Part shown: positions 56,438-64,000 of the stretch, in pieces
Numbering within the stretch: the first letter of the stretch is position 1
Layout of the letters: every line of letters starts with the position of its first letter
Assembly: GCF_024169315.1 (NCBI RefSeq)
Contig: NZ_JALJWR010000001.1
Location: 3,088,501-3,152,500, forward strand
Origin: Pseudomonas migulae
GTDB taxonomy: Bacteria > Pseudomonadota > Gammaproteobacteria > Pseudomonadales > Pseudomonadaceae
DNA length: 64,000 bases
Direction: 5' to 3'
Made by a program: the position numbers and the translations under genes
The notes under the pieces: model-generated
The model's input: the letters and a program-made list of their open reading frames with translations, nothing else
What the model was told of the DNA's origin: nothing
Databases searched by the model: none

Positions 56438-56796
56438 GGCTGATCCTCGCGGTGCGCGTGAGGCTTGACCATGCGCTGCATCAGCACACCGGCGAAGGCC
56501 ATGGACAACAGCAGCGACAACACCAGCGCCCCCACAATGGCCCAGAAGTCCGCGGCAATGTCCTTGGCGTAAACCATCACGCCAACGGCCGGTGGCACCA
56601 GCAGCAACGGCAAGTACCGCAGCAGGCTGCTGGCGGCCAGGTTCAGCGGTTCGCCCACCTGGCCACGACAGATCAGGTACACCAGCAGAAGCAGCAAGCC
56701 GATAATCGGCCCCGGCAGTACCGGCAAAAACAAATGGTTGATGGCTGTGCCCAGCAATTGGAACAACACCAGCCAGGTCAGGCCACGTAACAACAT
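56434..56796 (-). CDS. LrgA/CidA-family holin-like protein
   Basis: The protein has 120 residues and about four hydrophobic segments (LLRGLTWLVLFQLLG, GPIIGLLLLLVYLI and others), with the LPGPIIGLLLL family motif near 30-40. ATG preceded by GGAGAGGACGG; 48 in-frame upstream codons lack a supporting site. With lrgB it forms a holin-like pair. A TATAAT at about 56831-56836 on the minus strand may be its -10 region. Confidence 0.9.
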   Translation of the reverse strand: MLLRGLTWLVLFQLLGTAINHLFLPVLPGPIIGLLLLLVYLICRGQVGEPLNLAASSLLRYLPLLLVPPAVGVMVYAKDIAADFWAIVGALVLSLLLSMAFAGVLMQRMVKPHAHREDQP

Positions 56797-56979
56797 CCGT
56801 CCTCTCCCCTGCAAATTCGCGCCCGGCATTATAAGCATGACAACGCTATGGACCGGCATTCGCCAAAAGCATGGTCGGTTGACCGGAGCAATTTGCCATG
56901 TTGATCTAAAGTGGTAATCCGGGAGGTCAAATCCCCCCACCTCAAAACTATAAAACCGATGAACCCAAGGAGAGTCTCA

Positions 56980-57435
56980 ATGCCCTATGTTCCCGTTGCA
57001 GAGCTCAAAGATTATGTCGGCAAGGAACTTGGACGTTCCGAATGGCTTACCATCGATCAGGAGCGCATCAACCTGTTCGCCGAAGCCACAGGGGACTATC
57101 AGTTCATCCACGTCGATCCGGTCAAAGCCGCGCAAACGCCATTTGGCAGCACCATTGCACACGGTTTCCTGTCGCTGTCGCTGATCCCCAAACTGATGGA
57201 AGACATCCTGATCCTGCCTGAAGGGGCAAAGATGGTCGTCAACTATGGCCTGGATAGCGTTCGTTTCATCCAGCCGGTGAAGGTCAATTCCAGGGTTCGC
57301 CTCAAGGTCGACATGAACGAAGTCACCGAGAAGAAACCCGGCCAATGGCTGCTCAAAGCCACCGCCACGCTCGAGATCGAAGGTTCGGACAAACCGGCCT
57401 ATATCGCCGAGCCGTTGTCACTCTGCTTCGTGTAA
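56980..57435 (+). CDS. MaoC-like (NodN-type) dehydratase-fold protein
   Basis: The protein has 151 residues with a single hot-dog domain. The (R)-hydratase-like motif appears as ATGDYQFIHVD near 37-47, with Asp and His in place, and FGSTIAHGFLSLSL follows. Such proteins hydrate (R)-specific enoyl thioesters, but the native substrate is unclear. AAGGAGAG lies 6 bases ahead of the start. It lies alone on the plus strand, diverging from the LrgA-like gene. Confidence 0.88.
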   Translation: MPYVPVAELKDYVGKELGRSEWLTIDQERINLFAEATGDYQFIHVDPVKAAQTPFGSTIAHGFLSLSLIPKLMEDILILPEGAKMVVNYGLDSVRFIQPVKVNSRVRLKVDMNEVTEKKPGQWLLKATATLEIEGSDKPAYIAEPLSLCFV

Positions 57436-57537
57436 ACCCTCCCGGATGCGAAGCAGCTCACGCTGTTTCGCGACCTCTCTCTATTTAAGGTCATAGAGCT
57501 GCGGCATACTCGGTCGCCTAATTGCCCGGATCCCGCT

Positions 57538-59256
57538 ATGCGCCTACTTGCACTTCTCGCACTGACCCTCTTGCTCACCGCGTGCGGTGACGGCGAATCG
57601 CTGCTGCCTCCCGACGCCCGCCTGCCGGACGGCGGACGCTATCGCGGTGACCTGGTCAACGGATTGCTGCAAGGCCAGGGCCGCGTCGATTACCCGAACG
57701 GCAGCTGGTACGCCGGCAGTTTCGACAAGGGCCAATGGCATGGCCAGGGCGAATGGCACGGCAGCAACGGCGAAGTGTATCGCGGCAATTTCAACCTGGG
57801 ACTGTTCGATGGGCAGGGCACGCTGACCACCAGCGGCAGCAGCTACACCGGCGGCTTCAAGGCGGGCCGGCGCGAAGGCGAAGGCACCCTCAAAGAATCC
57901 GGCATGACCTACCGCGGCGAATTCAAGGCCGATCAGTATTCAGGGCTCGGCCGTCTGGAACTCGACGACGGCAGTTCGTATCAAGGCCAGTTCGCCCATG
58001 GCAAACCCAACGGCGAAGGCCAGCGCGGTGACGCCAGCGGCAATCAGTTCACCGGACATTTCAAGGACGGTCAGCTGGAAGGCAACGGGACGTTCAACAG
58101 CGCTGATGGCGATATCTACGTCGGCGGCTTCAAGAACAACCAACTGCACGGCAAAGGCCGCTACGAAAATGCCGACGGCGATGTCTGGCTGGGCCAATTC
58201 AAGGAAGGCTCGCTGAACGGCAAGGGCGAGTTGATCGGCGCTGACGGCAGCCACTACATCGGCCAGTTCAGCGACTGGCGCTTCACCGGTCAGGGCCGGC
58301 TGAACCTGCCCGACGGCAGCTTCTACATCGGCCAGTTTGACGGCGACAGCTATCAAGGTCGTGGCACCCTGGTGCTGACCGACGGCACCGTGCAGAGCGG
58401 CACTTGGGTCAATGGCCAGCGCGTGCGCGATGCCGATGGCAAGCTGCTGCCCGACAGCCTTGAACTCGGTTTACTGGCCCAGGGCCGCTTGCTCGAAGAC
58501 GCACTGGCCAATGTGCCGGCCTCGACCCCGGCGATCGAGCTGTACACCCTGACCCTCGGCGGTGACGGCAAACAGAGCGTGTTCCTGCGCGAATCCGATT
58601 ACGTCAGCAACATGCTCACCAGCCGCTTCGGCGCGTTTGGCCAGATCCGCCTGGTGAACCACCGCGACCACCTCGTCGATCGGCCGATGGCCACCCGGGA
58701 AAACCTGCGCCGCGCCGCGCTGACGCTGGCCGAACGCAGCGGCCCGGAAGACCTGATCTTCATCTACCTGACCAGCCACGGCACCAGCGAACACGAATTC
58801 GTGCTCGACCAGCCGCGCATGGAACTGTCCGACCTGCCGGCCGACGAACTCGCTGCCGTGCTCGCGCCGCTGAAGAACCGCGACAAGATTGTCGTGATTT
58901 CGTCCTGTTACTCCGGTGGTTTCATCCCCGCCCTCAAGGACGAACGCACGCTGGTCATGACGGCCTCGCGCGCCGACCGCGTGTCCTTCGGGTGCTCGGA
59001 AGAAGCCAACTTCACCTACTTCGGCGACGCGCTGTTCGCCCAGGCCCTGAACCAGACCGACGATCTGGAACAAGCCTTCAAGCTGGCCAAGGCTACAGTG
59101 GCCGAGCGGGAACTGGCAGACGGCTTCGAAGCCTCTGAACCGCAGATCTGGGCGCCGAAAACCGTTCTCTCCCACTGGCAGCTGTTGCGAAAACAGCAGG
59201 CACGAAAAGCGCTACAAAGTGTCTCTATCAGCAACAAGGATGCAAAGAGCAACTAA
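57538..59256 (+). CDS. MORN-repeat lipoprotein with a caspase-like (C13/legumain-type) peptidase domain
   Basis: The protein has 572 residues. Signal peptide with lipobox LLTAC-G (Cys16) is followed by about 11-12 MORN-type repeats of 23 residues (about 32-300, each with a [YWF]xGxF...GxG pattern) and a peptidase domain (about 330-540). Catalytic His414 lies in YLTSHGTSEHE and Cys457 in ISSCYSGGF, as expected for clan CD enzymes. The repeats probably bind the envelope or a partner and the peptidase cleaves after Asn, Asp or similar residues. Substrate and physiological role are unknown. Confidence 0.88.
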   Translation: MRLLALLALTLLLTACGDGESLLPPDARLPDGGRYRGDLVNGLLQGQGRVDYPNGSWYAGSFDKGQWHGQGEWHGSNGEVYRGNFNLGLFDGQGTLTTSGSSYTGGFKAGRREGEGTLKESGMTYRGEFKADQYSGLGRLELDDGSSYQGQFAHGKPNGEGQRGDASGNQFTGHFKDGQLEGNGTFNSADGDIYVGGFKNNQLHGKGRYENADGDVWLGQFKEGSLNGKGELIGADGSHYIGQFSDWRFTGQGRLNLPDGSFYIGQFDGDSYQGRGTLVLTDGTVQSGTWVNGQRVRDADGKLLPDSLELGLLAQGRLLEDALANVPASTPAIELYTLTLGGDGKQSVFLRESDYVSNMLTSRFGAFGQIRLVNHRDHLVDRPMATRENLRRAALTLAERSGPEDLIFIYLTSHGTSEHEFVLDQPRMELSDLPADELAAVLAPLKNRDKIVVISSCYSGGFIPALKDERTLVMTASRADRVSFGCSEEANFTYFGDALFAQALNQTDDLEQAFKLAKATVAERELADGFEASEPQIWAPKTVLSHWQLLRKQQARKALQSVSISNKDAKSN

Positions 59257-59283
59257 GCTGAACAGTATCAAGGGAGACACACT

Positions 59284-59925
59284 ATGTACTTGACGCCTCA
59301 GCACGTATTGCTTGCCGGAGCTACCGGTCTCACCGGTGAACATCTGCTCGATCGCCTGCTCAACGAGCCCACGATCACACGGGTTTTGGCGCCCTCACGC
59401 CGGCCGCTCGCCGAGCACCCTCATCTGGAAAACCCGGTCGGCGACCCGGCGGTGTTCCTGCCGCAACTGAACGGTCGCGTCGACATCGCCTACTGCTGTC
59501 TCGGCACCACGATCAAACAGGCTGGCTCGGAAGAGGCGTTTCGCGCGGTCGATCTCGACATGGTGGTGGCTTTCGCCAAACGGGCGCGGGAAATGGGCGC
59601 GCGGCACTTGATCGTGATCAGCGCCCTGGGCGCCGATCGCAGGTCCCCGATTTTCTACAACCGGGTCAAAGGCGAAATGGAATACGCATTGCGCGCGCAG
59701 AACTGGCCGCAACTGACCATTTGTCGACCTTCGGTGTTACTGGGTGAGCGCCTCGAACCGCGCCTGGCCGAACAGTTCGCCGGACCGTTGTCCCGCTTGA
59801 TTCCTGGCAAATACCGCGGCATCGAAGCCTGTCAGCTGGCCCGGGCGATGTGGCGGCTGGCGCTGGAAGAGCAGGATGGGTTGCGGATTGTTGAGTCGGA
59901 TGAGCTAAGGAAGTTAGGCAAATAA
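59284..59925 (+). CDS. TIP30-like NAD(P)-binding oxidoreductase
   Basis: The protein has 213 residues of the atypical SDR fold. The dinucleotide site is [15 protein letters not shown] near residue 8, and [22 protein letters not shown] near 115 contains the conserved Ser, Tyr and Lys positions of this group. The true substrate is unknown. It starts 27 bases after the MORN lipoprotein gene and may be co-transcribed with it. Confidence 0.85.
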   Translation: MYLTPQHVLLAGATGLTGEHLLDRLLNEPTITRVLAPSRRPLAEHPHLENPVGDPAVFLPQLNGRVDIAYCCLGTTIKQAGSEEAFRAVDLDMVVAFAKRAREMGARHLIVISALGADRRSPIFYNRVKGEMEYALRAQNWPQLTICRPSVLLGERLEPRLAEQFAGPLSRLIPGKYRGIEACQLARAMWRLALEEQDGLRIVESDELRKLGK

Positions 59926-59945
59926 TTCTTCGCTGTCTGAGCGGA

Positions 59946-60043
59946 CGCCTTCGCGGGCAAACCCGCTCCCACAGGTTTTGTGTCGTCCCCAACATTGGCG
60001 AACGACCTCAATCCTGTGGGAGTGTGGCTTGCCGGCGAAGGCC
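59946..60043. repeat. Degenerate paired REP repeat
   Basis: CCTTCGCGGGCAAACCCGCTCC on the left and GGGAGTGTGGCTTGCCGGCG on the right are imperfect inverses, with several differences from the usual core. It lies between convergent stops. Confidence 0.65.
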
Positions 60044-60067
60044 ACGACGCCGATCTATCGCCAAACG

Positions 60068-60352
60068 CTACAACCCGCCCGTCGCCTGAAAACTCACGCC
60101 GATCACCGTCAGCACCGACAACGGCAACAACAGCGTATCGAGCAAAGCACTGGCTGGCAGATCAACGCCAGGATAGCTCGGCGCCTCCGCACCAAAGCGA
60201 TCCATGGCGCAGCAACCGCCGTTCATGGCATACAAATCCAGTCGCGTCCCCGCATACACCACCGGTGCCCCCGGTTTCGCAGCATCCAGCGTACGCGCCG
60301 TGGCGCAGCCGGCCAGTTGCAGCGCCAGCACAATCGTCAGCAGCTTATTCAT
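60068..60352 (-). CDS. YceK/YidQ-family lipoprotein
   Basis: The protein has 94 residues. Lipobox LAGC-A (Cys16) marks a lipoprotein; the body has [20 protein letters not shown] and a hydrophobic [21 protein letters not shown] stretch typical of the YceK family, whose function is unknown. It overlaps the ubiX stop by 8 bases, so it is co-transcribed with mpl and ubiX. Confidence 0.85.
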   Translation of the reverse strand: MNKLLTIVLALQLAGCATARTLDAAKPGAPVVYAGTRLDLYAMNGGCCAMDRFGAEAPSYPGVDLPASALLDTLLLPLSVLTVIGVSFQATGGL

Positions 60353-60977
60353 CGCTGGTCAGATGGTGTTCGCCCCAACGCGGCAGCATGTCTTGCGGAA
60401 TGTTCAGCAGGTTGAGAATCCGCGCCACGACGAAGTCGATCAGGTCATCGATGGTTTGCGGCTGATGATAGAAGCCCGGCGACGCCGGCAAAATCGTCAC
60501 GCCCATGTTCGACAACTTGAGCATGTGCTCCAGATGAATACTCGAATACGGCGCTTCGCGCGGCACCAGAATCAGCTGACGGCGTTCCTTCAGCGTGACG
60601 TCGGCAGCCCGTTCGATCAGGTTGTTGCAGGCACCCGTCGCAATGGCCGACAGCGTGCCCGTCGAACATGGCACCACCACCATCGCGGCCGGCGCGCCGG
60701 AGCCCGAGGCCACCGGCGACATCCAGTCTTCCTTGCCGTACACCCGAATCTGCCCGGCGGCAGCGCCGGTGTATTCGGTGAGGAAAGCCTGCATCGTCTG
60801 GGTTTTCGGCGGCAACGTGACGTCCGTCTCGGTGGCCATCACCAGCTGCGCAGCCTTGGAGATCAGGAAGTGCACCTCGCGGTCTTCGCGGATCAGGCAG
60901 TCCAGCAGGCGCAAACCGTACTGGGCGCCCGAAGCGCCGGTCATCGCCAGCGTGATGCGTTCCGGGCCGTTGTTCAT
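60345..60977 (-). CDS. ubiX: Flavin prenyltransferase UbiX
   Basis: The protein has 210 residues. It attaches a dimethylallyl group to FMN, giving the prenylated flavin needed by UbiD decarboxylase in ubiquinone synthesis. The N-terminal flavin site [17 protein letters not shown] near 10-26 and [15 protein letters not shown] near 100 are clear. It overlaps mpl by 4 bases (ATGA) at its start. Confidence 0.96.
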   Translation of the reverse strand: MNNGPERITLAMTGASGAQYGLRLLDCLIREDREVHFLISKAAQLVMATETDVTLPPKTQTMQAFLTEYTGAAAGQIRVYGKEDWMSPVASGSGAPAAMVVVPCSTGTLSAIATGACNNLIERAADVTLKERRQLILVPREAPYSSIHLEHMLKLSNMGVTILPASPGFYHQPQTIDDLIDFVVARILNLLNIPQDMLPRWGEHHLTSDE

Positions 60978-62323
60978 TTAAGCGCCTCGGCGAGTTTGCC
61001 GTGCAGGCCGCCGAAGCCGCCGTTGCTCATGATCACCACGTGAGTGCCGGGCTGAGCCTGGCTTTTCACGCGCTCGATAATGCCTTCCAGGGAATCGCTG
61101 ACAATCGACGGCACCGTGCACAGCGCCGCGGTAGCGCCCAGGTCCCAACCGAGGTTGGCCGGTGCGTACCAGATCACCTGATCGGCATCGACCACGCTTT
61201 CCGGCAGACCATCGCGGTGAGCGCCGAGCTTCATGGAGTTGGAGCGCGGCTCGATGATGGCGATCAACGGCGCGTCGCCGATGCGTTTACGCAGACCGTC
61301 GAGGGTCGTGGCAATCGCCGTGGGGTGGTGAGCAAAGTCGTCGTAGATGGTGATGCCACGCACTTCCGCGACTTTTTCCATCCGGCGCTTCACGCTTTTG
61401 AACGCACTCAACGCCGCGATGCCCATGGACGGCACGACACCGACATGCCGCGCCGCCGCCAAGGTGGCCAAGGCGTTGGCAACGTTGTGTTGGCCGGTCA
61501 TGTCCCACTCGACCACGCCTTGAGCGACGCCTTCGAACATCACTTCGAATTTCGAACCGTCTTCGCTCAGCAACTTGACCTGCCACTGACCGCCAGCGCC
61601 GGTGGTTTGCACCGGGGTCCAGCAGCCCATCTCGATAACTCGCAGCAAGGCCGGTTCGGTGGTCGGGTGGATCACCAGGCCTTCGCTCGGGATCGTGCGC
61701 ACCAAGTGGTGGAACTGCCGCTCGATAGCCGGCAGATCGGGGAAGATGTCAGCGTGATCGAACTCCAGGTTGTTCAGGATCGCCGTGCGCGGGCGGTAGT
61801 GAACGAACTTGGAGCGCTTGTCGAAGAATGCACTGTCGTATTCGTCGGCTTCGATCACGAAGAACGGCGTGCCGCCCAGTCGTGCCGACACCGAGAAATT
61901 CTGCGGCACGCCGCCGATAAGGAAGCCGGGGCTCATGCCCGCGTGCTCCAGCACCCAGGCGAGCATGCTGCTGGTGGTGGTTTTGCCGTGCGTGCCGGCG
62001 ACGGCCAGCACCCAGCGACCTTGCAGCACGTGATCGGCCAGCCACTGCGGGCCGGAAACGTATGGCAAGCCTTTGTTCAGCACGTATTCCACAGCCGGGT
62101 TACCGCGGGACATGGCATTGCCGACAACCACCAGATCCGGGGCCGGATCGAGTTGCGCCGGGTCGTAGCCCTGGGTCAGCTGAATGCCCTGAGCCTCAAG
62201 CTGAGTGCTCATCGGCGGATAGACGTTGGCATCGGAGCCGGTCACGTGATGGCCCAGCTCTTTGGCCAGAACCGCCATCGAACCCATGAAAGTGCCGCAG
62301 ATACCAAGAATGTGAATGTGCAT
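60974..62323 (-). CDS. mpl: UDP-MurNAc tripeptide ligase Mpl
   Basis: The protein has 449 residues of the Mur ligase family. Mpl joins the recycled tripeptide L-Ala-gamma-D-Glu-mDAP to UDP-MurNAc. It has a nucleotide-binding start [23 protein letters not shown] motif [16 protein letters not shown] near 105 and the ligase motif [14 protein letters not shown] near 330. It heads the mpl-ubiX-lipoprotein operon and relates to ldcA at 40 kb in murein recycling. Confidence 0.96.
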   Translation of the reverse strand: MHIHILGICGTFMGSMAVLAKELGHHVTGSDANVYPPMSTQLEAQGIQLTQGYDPAQLDPAPDLVVVGNAMSRGNPAVEYVLNKGLPYVSGPQWLADHVLQGRWVLAVAGTHGKTTTSSMLAWVLEHAGMSPGFLIGGVPQNFSVSARLGGTPFFVIEADEYDSAFFDKRSKFVHYRPRTAILNNLEFDHADIFPDLPAIERQFHHLVRTIPSEGLVIHPTTEPALLRVIEMGCWTPVQTTGAGGQWQVKLLSEDGSKFEVMFEGVAQGVVEWDMTGQHNVANALATLAAARHVGVVPSMGIAALSAFKSVKRRMEKVAEVRGITIYDDFAHHPTAIATTLDGLRKRIGDAPLIAIIEPRSNSMKLGAHRDGLPESVVDADQVIWYAPANLGWDLGATAALCTVPSIVSDSLEGIIERVKSQAQPGTHVVIMSNGGFGGLHGKLAEALK

Positions 62324-62403
62324 AGTCGACCTCGTAAAACATGGCCGCAGGTTAGCTTAGAGAGGCGGAAATCGCACCTTGTGTTTCGGATCTCACGGAC
62401 GCC

Positions 62404-62496
62404 AATCGCGGGCAAGCCCGCTCCCACAGGTCTTGCGCCATGCCTGAATGTTGTGAACGACATAAGTCCTGTGGGAGCGGGCTTGCCCGCGATGGG
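62404..62496. repeat. Paired REP repeat upstream of mpl
   Basis: ATCGCGGGCAAGCCCGCTCC and its inverse enclose about 38 bases. It lies between the sigma-54 regulator stop and the mpl start, both on the minus strand, so it separates two transcription units rather than convergent stops. Confidence 0.85.
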
Positions 62497-62508
62497 TCGC
62501 GACGCGGT

Positions 62509-64000
62509 TTACCGTTCGATCCCGTGCTTGCGCAGTTTTCGATAAAGGGTGTTACGACTGACGCCAAGTTGCTCGGCGGTATGGGTCATATGCCAACGGG
62601 TTTGCTCCAGCGCATTCAGCAATGCCAGCCGCTCGGCATCATCGAGGGGATGTTCGCAAGGCTGTGCCACGGCAACCACCGGCATCGGTCGCGTCTGACG
62701 AATGATCGCCGGCAAATCCTCCAGCCCGATCCGCCCGCCGTCACACAACGCCGCCAGCGTACGCAGCACATTGCGCAACTGCCGCACATTCCCGGGCCAC
62801 GCGAAACCCAGCAACGCCTGGCGTGCCGGCTCATCAATCAGCACCGTCTCCCCGCCCGCCTCTTCCGCCAGCAGAAAATCGAGCAACTGGGATTTGTCAC
62901 TGCGCTCGCGCAACGCCGGCAGTGCGATCTCCAGCCCGTTGAGCCGGTAGTACAAATCCTCGCGGAAGCTGCCGTCCTGCACCCGCTCCAGCAAATTACG
63001 GTGAGTGGCGCTGATGATTCGTACGTTGACCGACTCCGGTTCACCGCCAATCGGCACCACTTGCCGATCCTCCAGCACCCTTAATAGCCGGGTTTGCAAT
63101 GCCAGGGGCATGTCGCCGATTTCATCGAGGAACAACGTCCCGCCATCGGCCTGCTGCAACTTGCCACGCATGCCCTCCTTGCGCGCACCGGTGAAGCTGC
63201 CGCCGCGATAGCCGAACAGCTCACTCTCGATCAGGCTTTCGGGGATCGCCGCGCAATTGAGCGCGACGAAGGCCTTTTCCGCGCGCTGACTGGCTTGATG
63301 CACCGCTTTGGCGAAGGCCTCCTTCCCGGAGCCGGTTTCGCCGTTGATCAGCAGCGGCACGTCCCGCTCGAAGACTCGCAAAGACTTGCGAAAATCTTCC
63401 TGCAACCCCACGTCGCCCAGACAAATGCCCGACAACCGCGACGGTTCGGCAATGGCCGGACCTGGCGTCACGGGTACCGGAATGCTGCGCGGCTGACCAC
63501 GCAACAGCGCAAACAGACGTCGCCCGTCACGGGTGCGCAACGGCCAACTGGCGCTGGCGCTCACACTGGCGCGGCCCAGCAACTCATCCAGCGAGCAGTC
63601 GAAAAACGCCTCGACCGGTTTCCCCAGCAGTCCGCCGCGAACATGCCCGAGCAGGTTGAGCGCACTCTGGTTGACCGCGCAGATCCGTCCTTCCCCGTCA
63701 AACGCCAGCAACCCTTCGCTGAACAGCCCGACGGATTCGGCCTGCAGGTGAAAACGCAGCAACCACTGATTGTCGAAGTAACGCAGGAAATAGCAGCTCT
63801 CGATCATCTTCGCCGACAGATTGACCAGCGCCATGGTGTGGAACTGGCTTTGCCGCGAGACCTCGTGACGCGCCGAGGACACGTCGAGCACCGCCAGCAG
63901 TTCGCCATGGGGATCGAACACCGGACTCGCCGAGCAGGTCAGGCCGGTGTGACGGCCGCGAAAGTGTTCGTCCTGGTGAATGGTCAGCGACTGGCGCTCC
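62509..64000 (-). CDS. AcoR-type sigma-54-dependent activator, 5' end outside the window
   Basis: The last 497 residues are visible; the frame stays open to the window edge. An incomplete GAF domain is followed by a PAS-like region (NQSALNLLGHVRG), an AAA+ domain and a Fis-type HTH. The AAA+ domain shows Walker A INGETGSGKEAFAKA, the sigma-54 loop as GSFTGA (63184-63201), Walker B GTLFLDEIGDMP and the arginine-finger region. The HTH is HTAEQLGVSRNTLYRKLRKH. It activates sigma-54 promoters in response to a ligand, as AcoR does for acetoin catabolism. The target is outside this window. Confidence 0.92.
   Translation of the reverse strand, partial: ERQSLTIHQDEHFRGRHTGLTCSASPVFDPHGELLAVLDVSSARHEVSRQSQFHTMALVNLSAKMIESCYFLRYFDNQWLLRFHLQAESVGLFSEGLLAFDGEGRICAVNQSALNLLGHVRGGLLGKPVEAFFDCSLDELLGRASVSASASWPLRTRDGRRLFALLRGQPRSIPVPVTPGPAIAEPSRLSGICLGDVGLQEDFRKSLRVFERDVPLLINGETGSGKEAFAKAVHQASQRAEKAFVALNCAAIPESLIESELFGYRGGSFTGARKEGMRGKLQQADGGTLFLDEIGDMPLALQTRLLRVLEDRQVVPIGGEPESVNVRIISATHRNLLERVQDGSFREDLYYRLNGLEIALPALRERSDKSQLLDFLLAEEAGGETVLIDEPARQALLGFAWPGNVRQLRNVLRTLAALCDGGRIGLEDLPAIIRQTRPMPVVAVAQPCEHPLDDAERLALLNALEQTRWHMTHTAEQLGVSRNTLYRKLRKHGIER

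Overview
The window is high-GC chromosomal DNA that I read as coming from a Pseudomonas of the fluorescens group. Three things support this: the protein sequences; the gene orders (miaB-ybeZ-ybeY-ybeX-lnt, leuS-lptE-holA, and proA-nadD-rsfS-rlmH-mrdA-rodA-mltB-rlpA-dacA-ybeD-lipB-lipA); and the many paired palindromic REP-type repeats, with cores like GTGGGAGCGGGCTTGC or GTGGCGAGGGG, sitting between genes. No prophage, insertion sequence, CRISPR array, tRNA or rRNA was seen. Almost everything is core or common accessory chromosome.

Layout. 1-2.1 kb: start of a DUF2076 gene, a YciC-like membrane protein and a membrane-anchored endonuclease/exonuclease/phosphatase-fold protein. 2.2-9.3 kb: an apparent catabolic island with a NitT/TauT-type ABC importer, a class III aminotransferase, an aldehyde dehydrogenase and a divergent LysR regulator. 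9.4-22.3 kb: mixed housekeeping genes (HrpB helicase, FieF-type metal exporter, Lrp-type regulator, RluE, AMP nucleosidase, AidB-like acyl-CoA dehydrogenase, 7TMR-DISM hybrid histidine kinase). 22.6-25.4 kb: thiD-thiE-hemL. 25.6-32.2 kb: Sel1 protein, DUF1820, and the miaB-ybeZYX-lnt block for tRNA modification, rRNA maturation and lipoprotein acylation. 32.4-41 kb: YdcF protein, a small unknown gene, leuS-lptE-holA, arfA, a lipoprotein lytic transglycosylase and an LD-carboxypeptidase. 41.2-52.6 kb: a long minus-strand series joining lipoate synthesis, cell-wall elongation (PBP2, RodA, MltB, RlpA, DacA), ribosome factors, NAD synthesis and proline synthesis. 52.8-64 kb: 3-methyladenine glycosylase, DedA-PAP2 fusion, LrgAB with a Lon-substrate-domain protein, MaoC protein, a MORN/caspase-like lipoprotein, ubiX, mpl, and an AcoR-type sigma-54 activator cut by the window end.

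The signals of most interest are non-coding. First, a bipartite element of about 49 bp (21 nt, then 10 variable nt, then 18 nt) is shared at the same internal spacing by the ABC-importer upstream region (4987-5035) and the ALDH/LysR intergenic region (8185-8233). It ties the two operons into one probable regulon. Second, arfA has a 13-bp hairpin inside its coding sequence just before the stop, the hallmark of non-stop-mRNA control. It also has a second 5'-leader hairpin that ends exactly at the start codon. Third, one REP-type repeat appears to be nested inside another at 53.6 kb. Fourth, rlpA carries an A9 run immediately before its SPOR domain.
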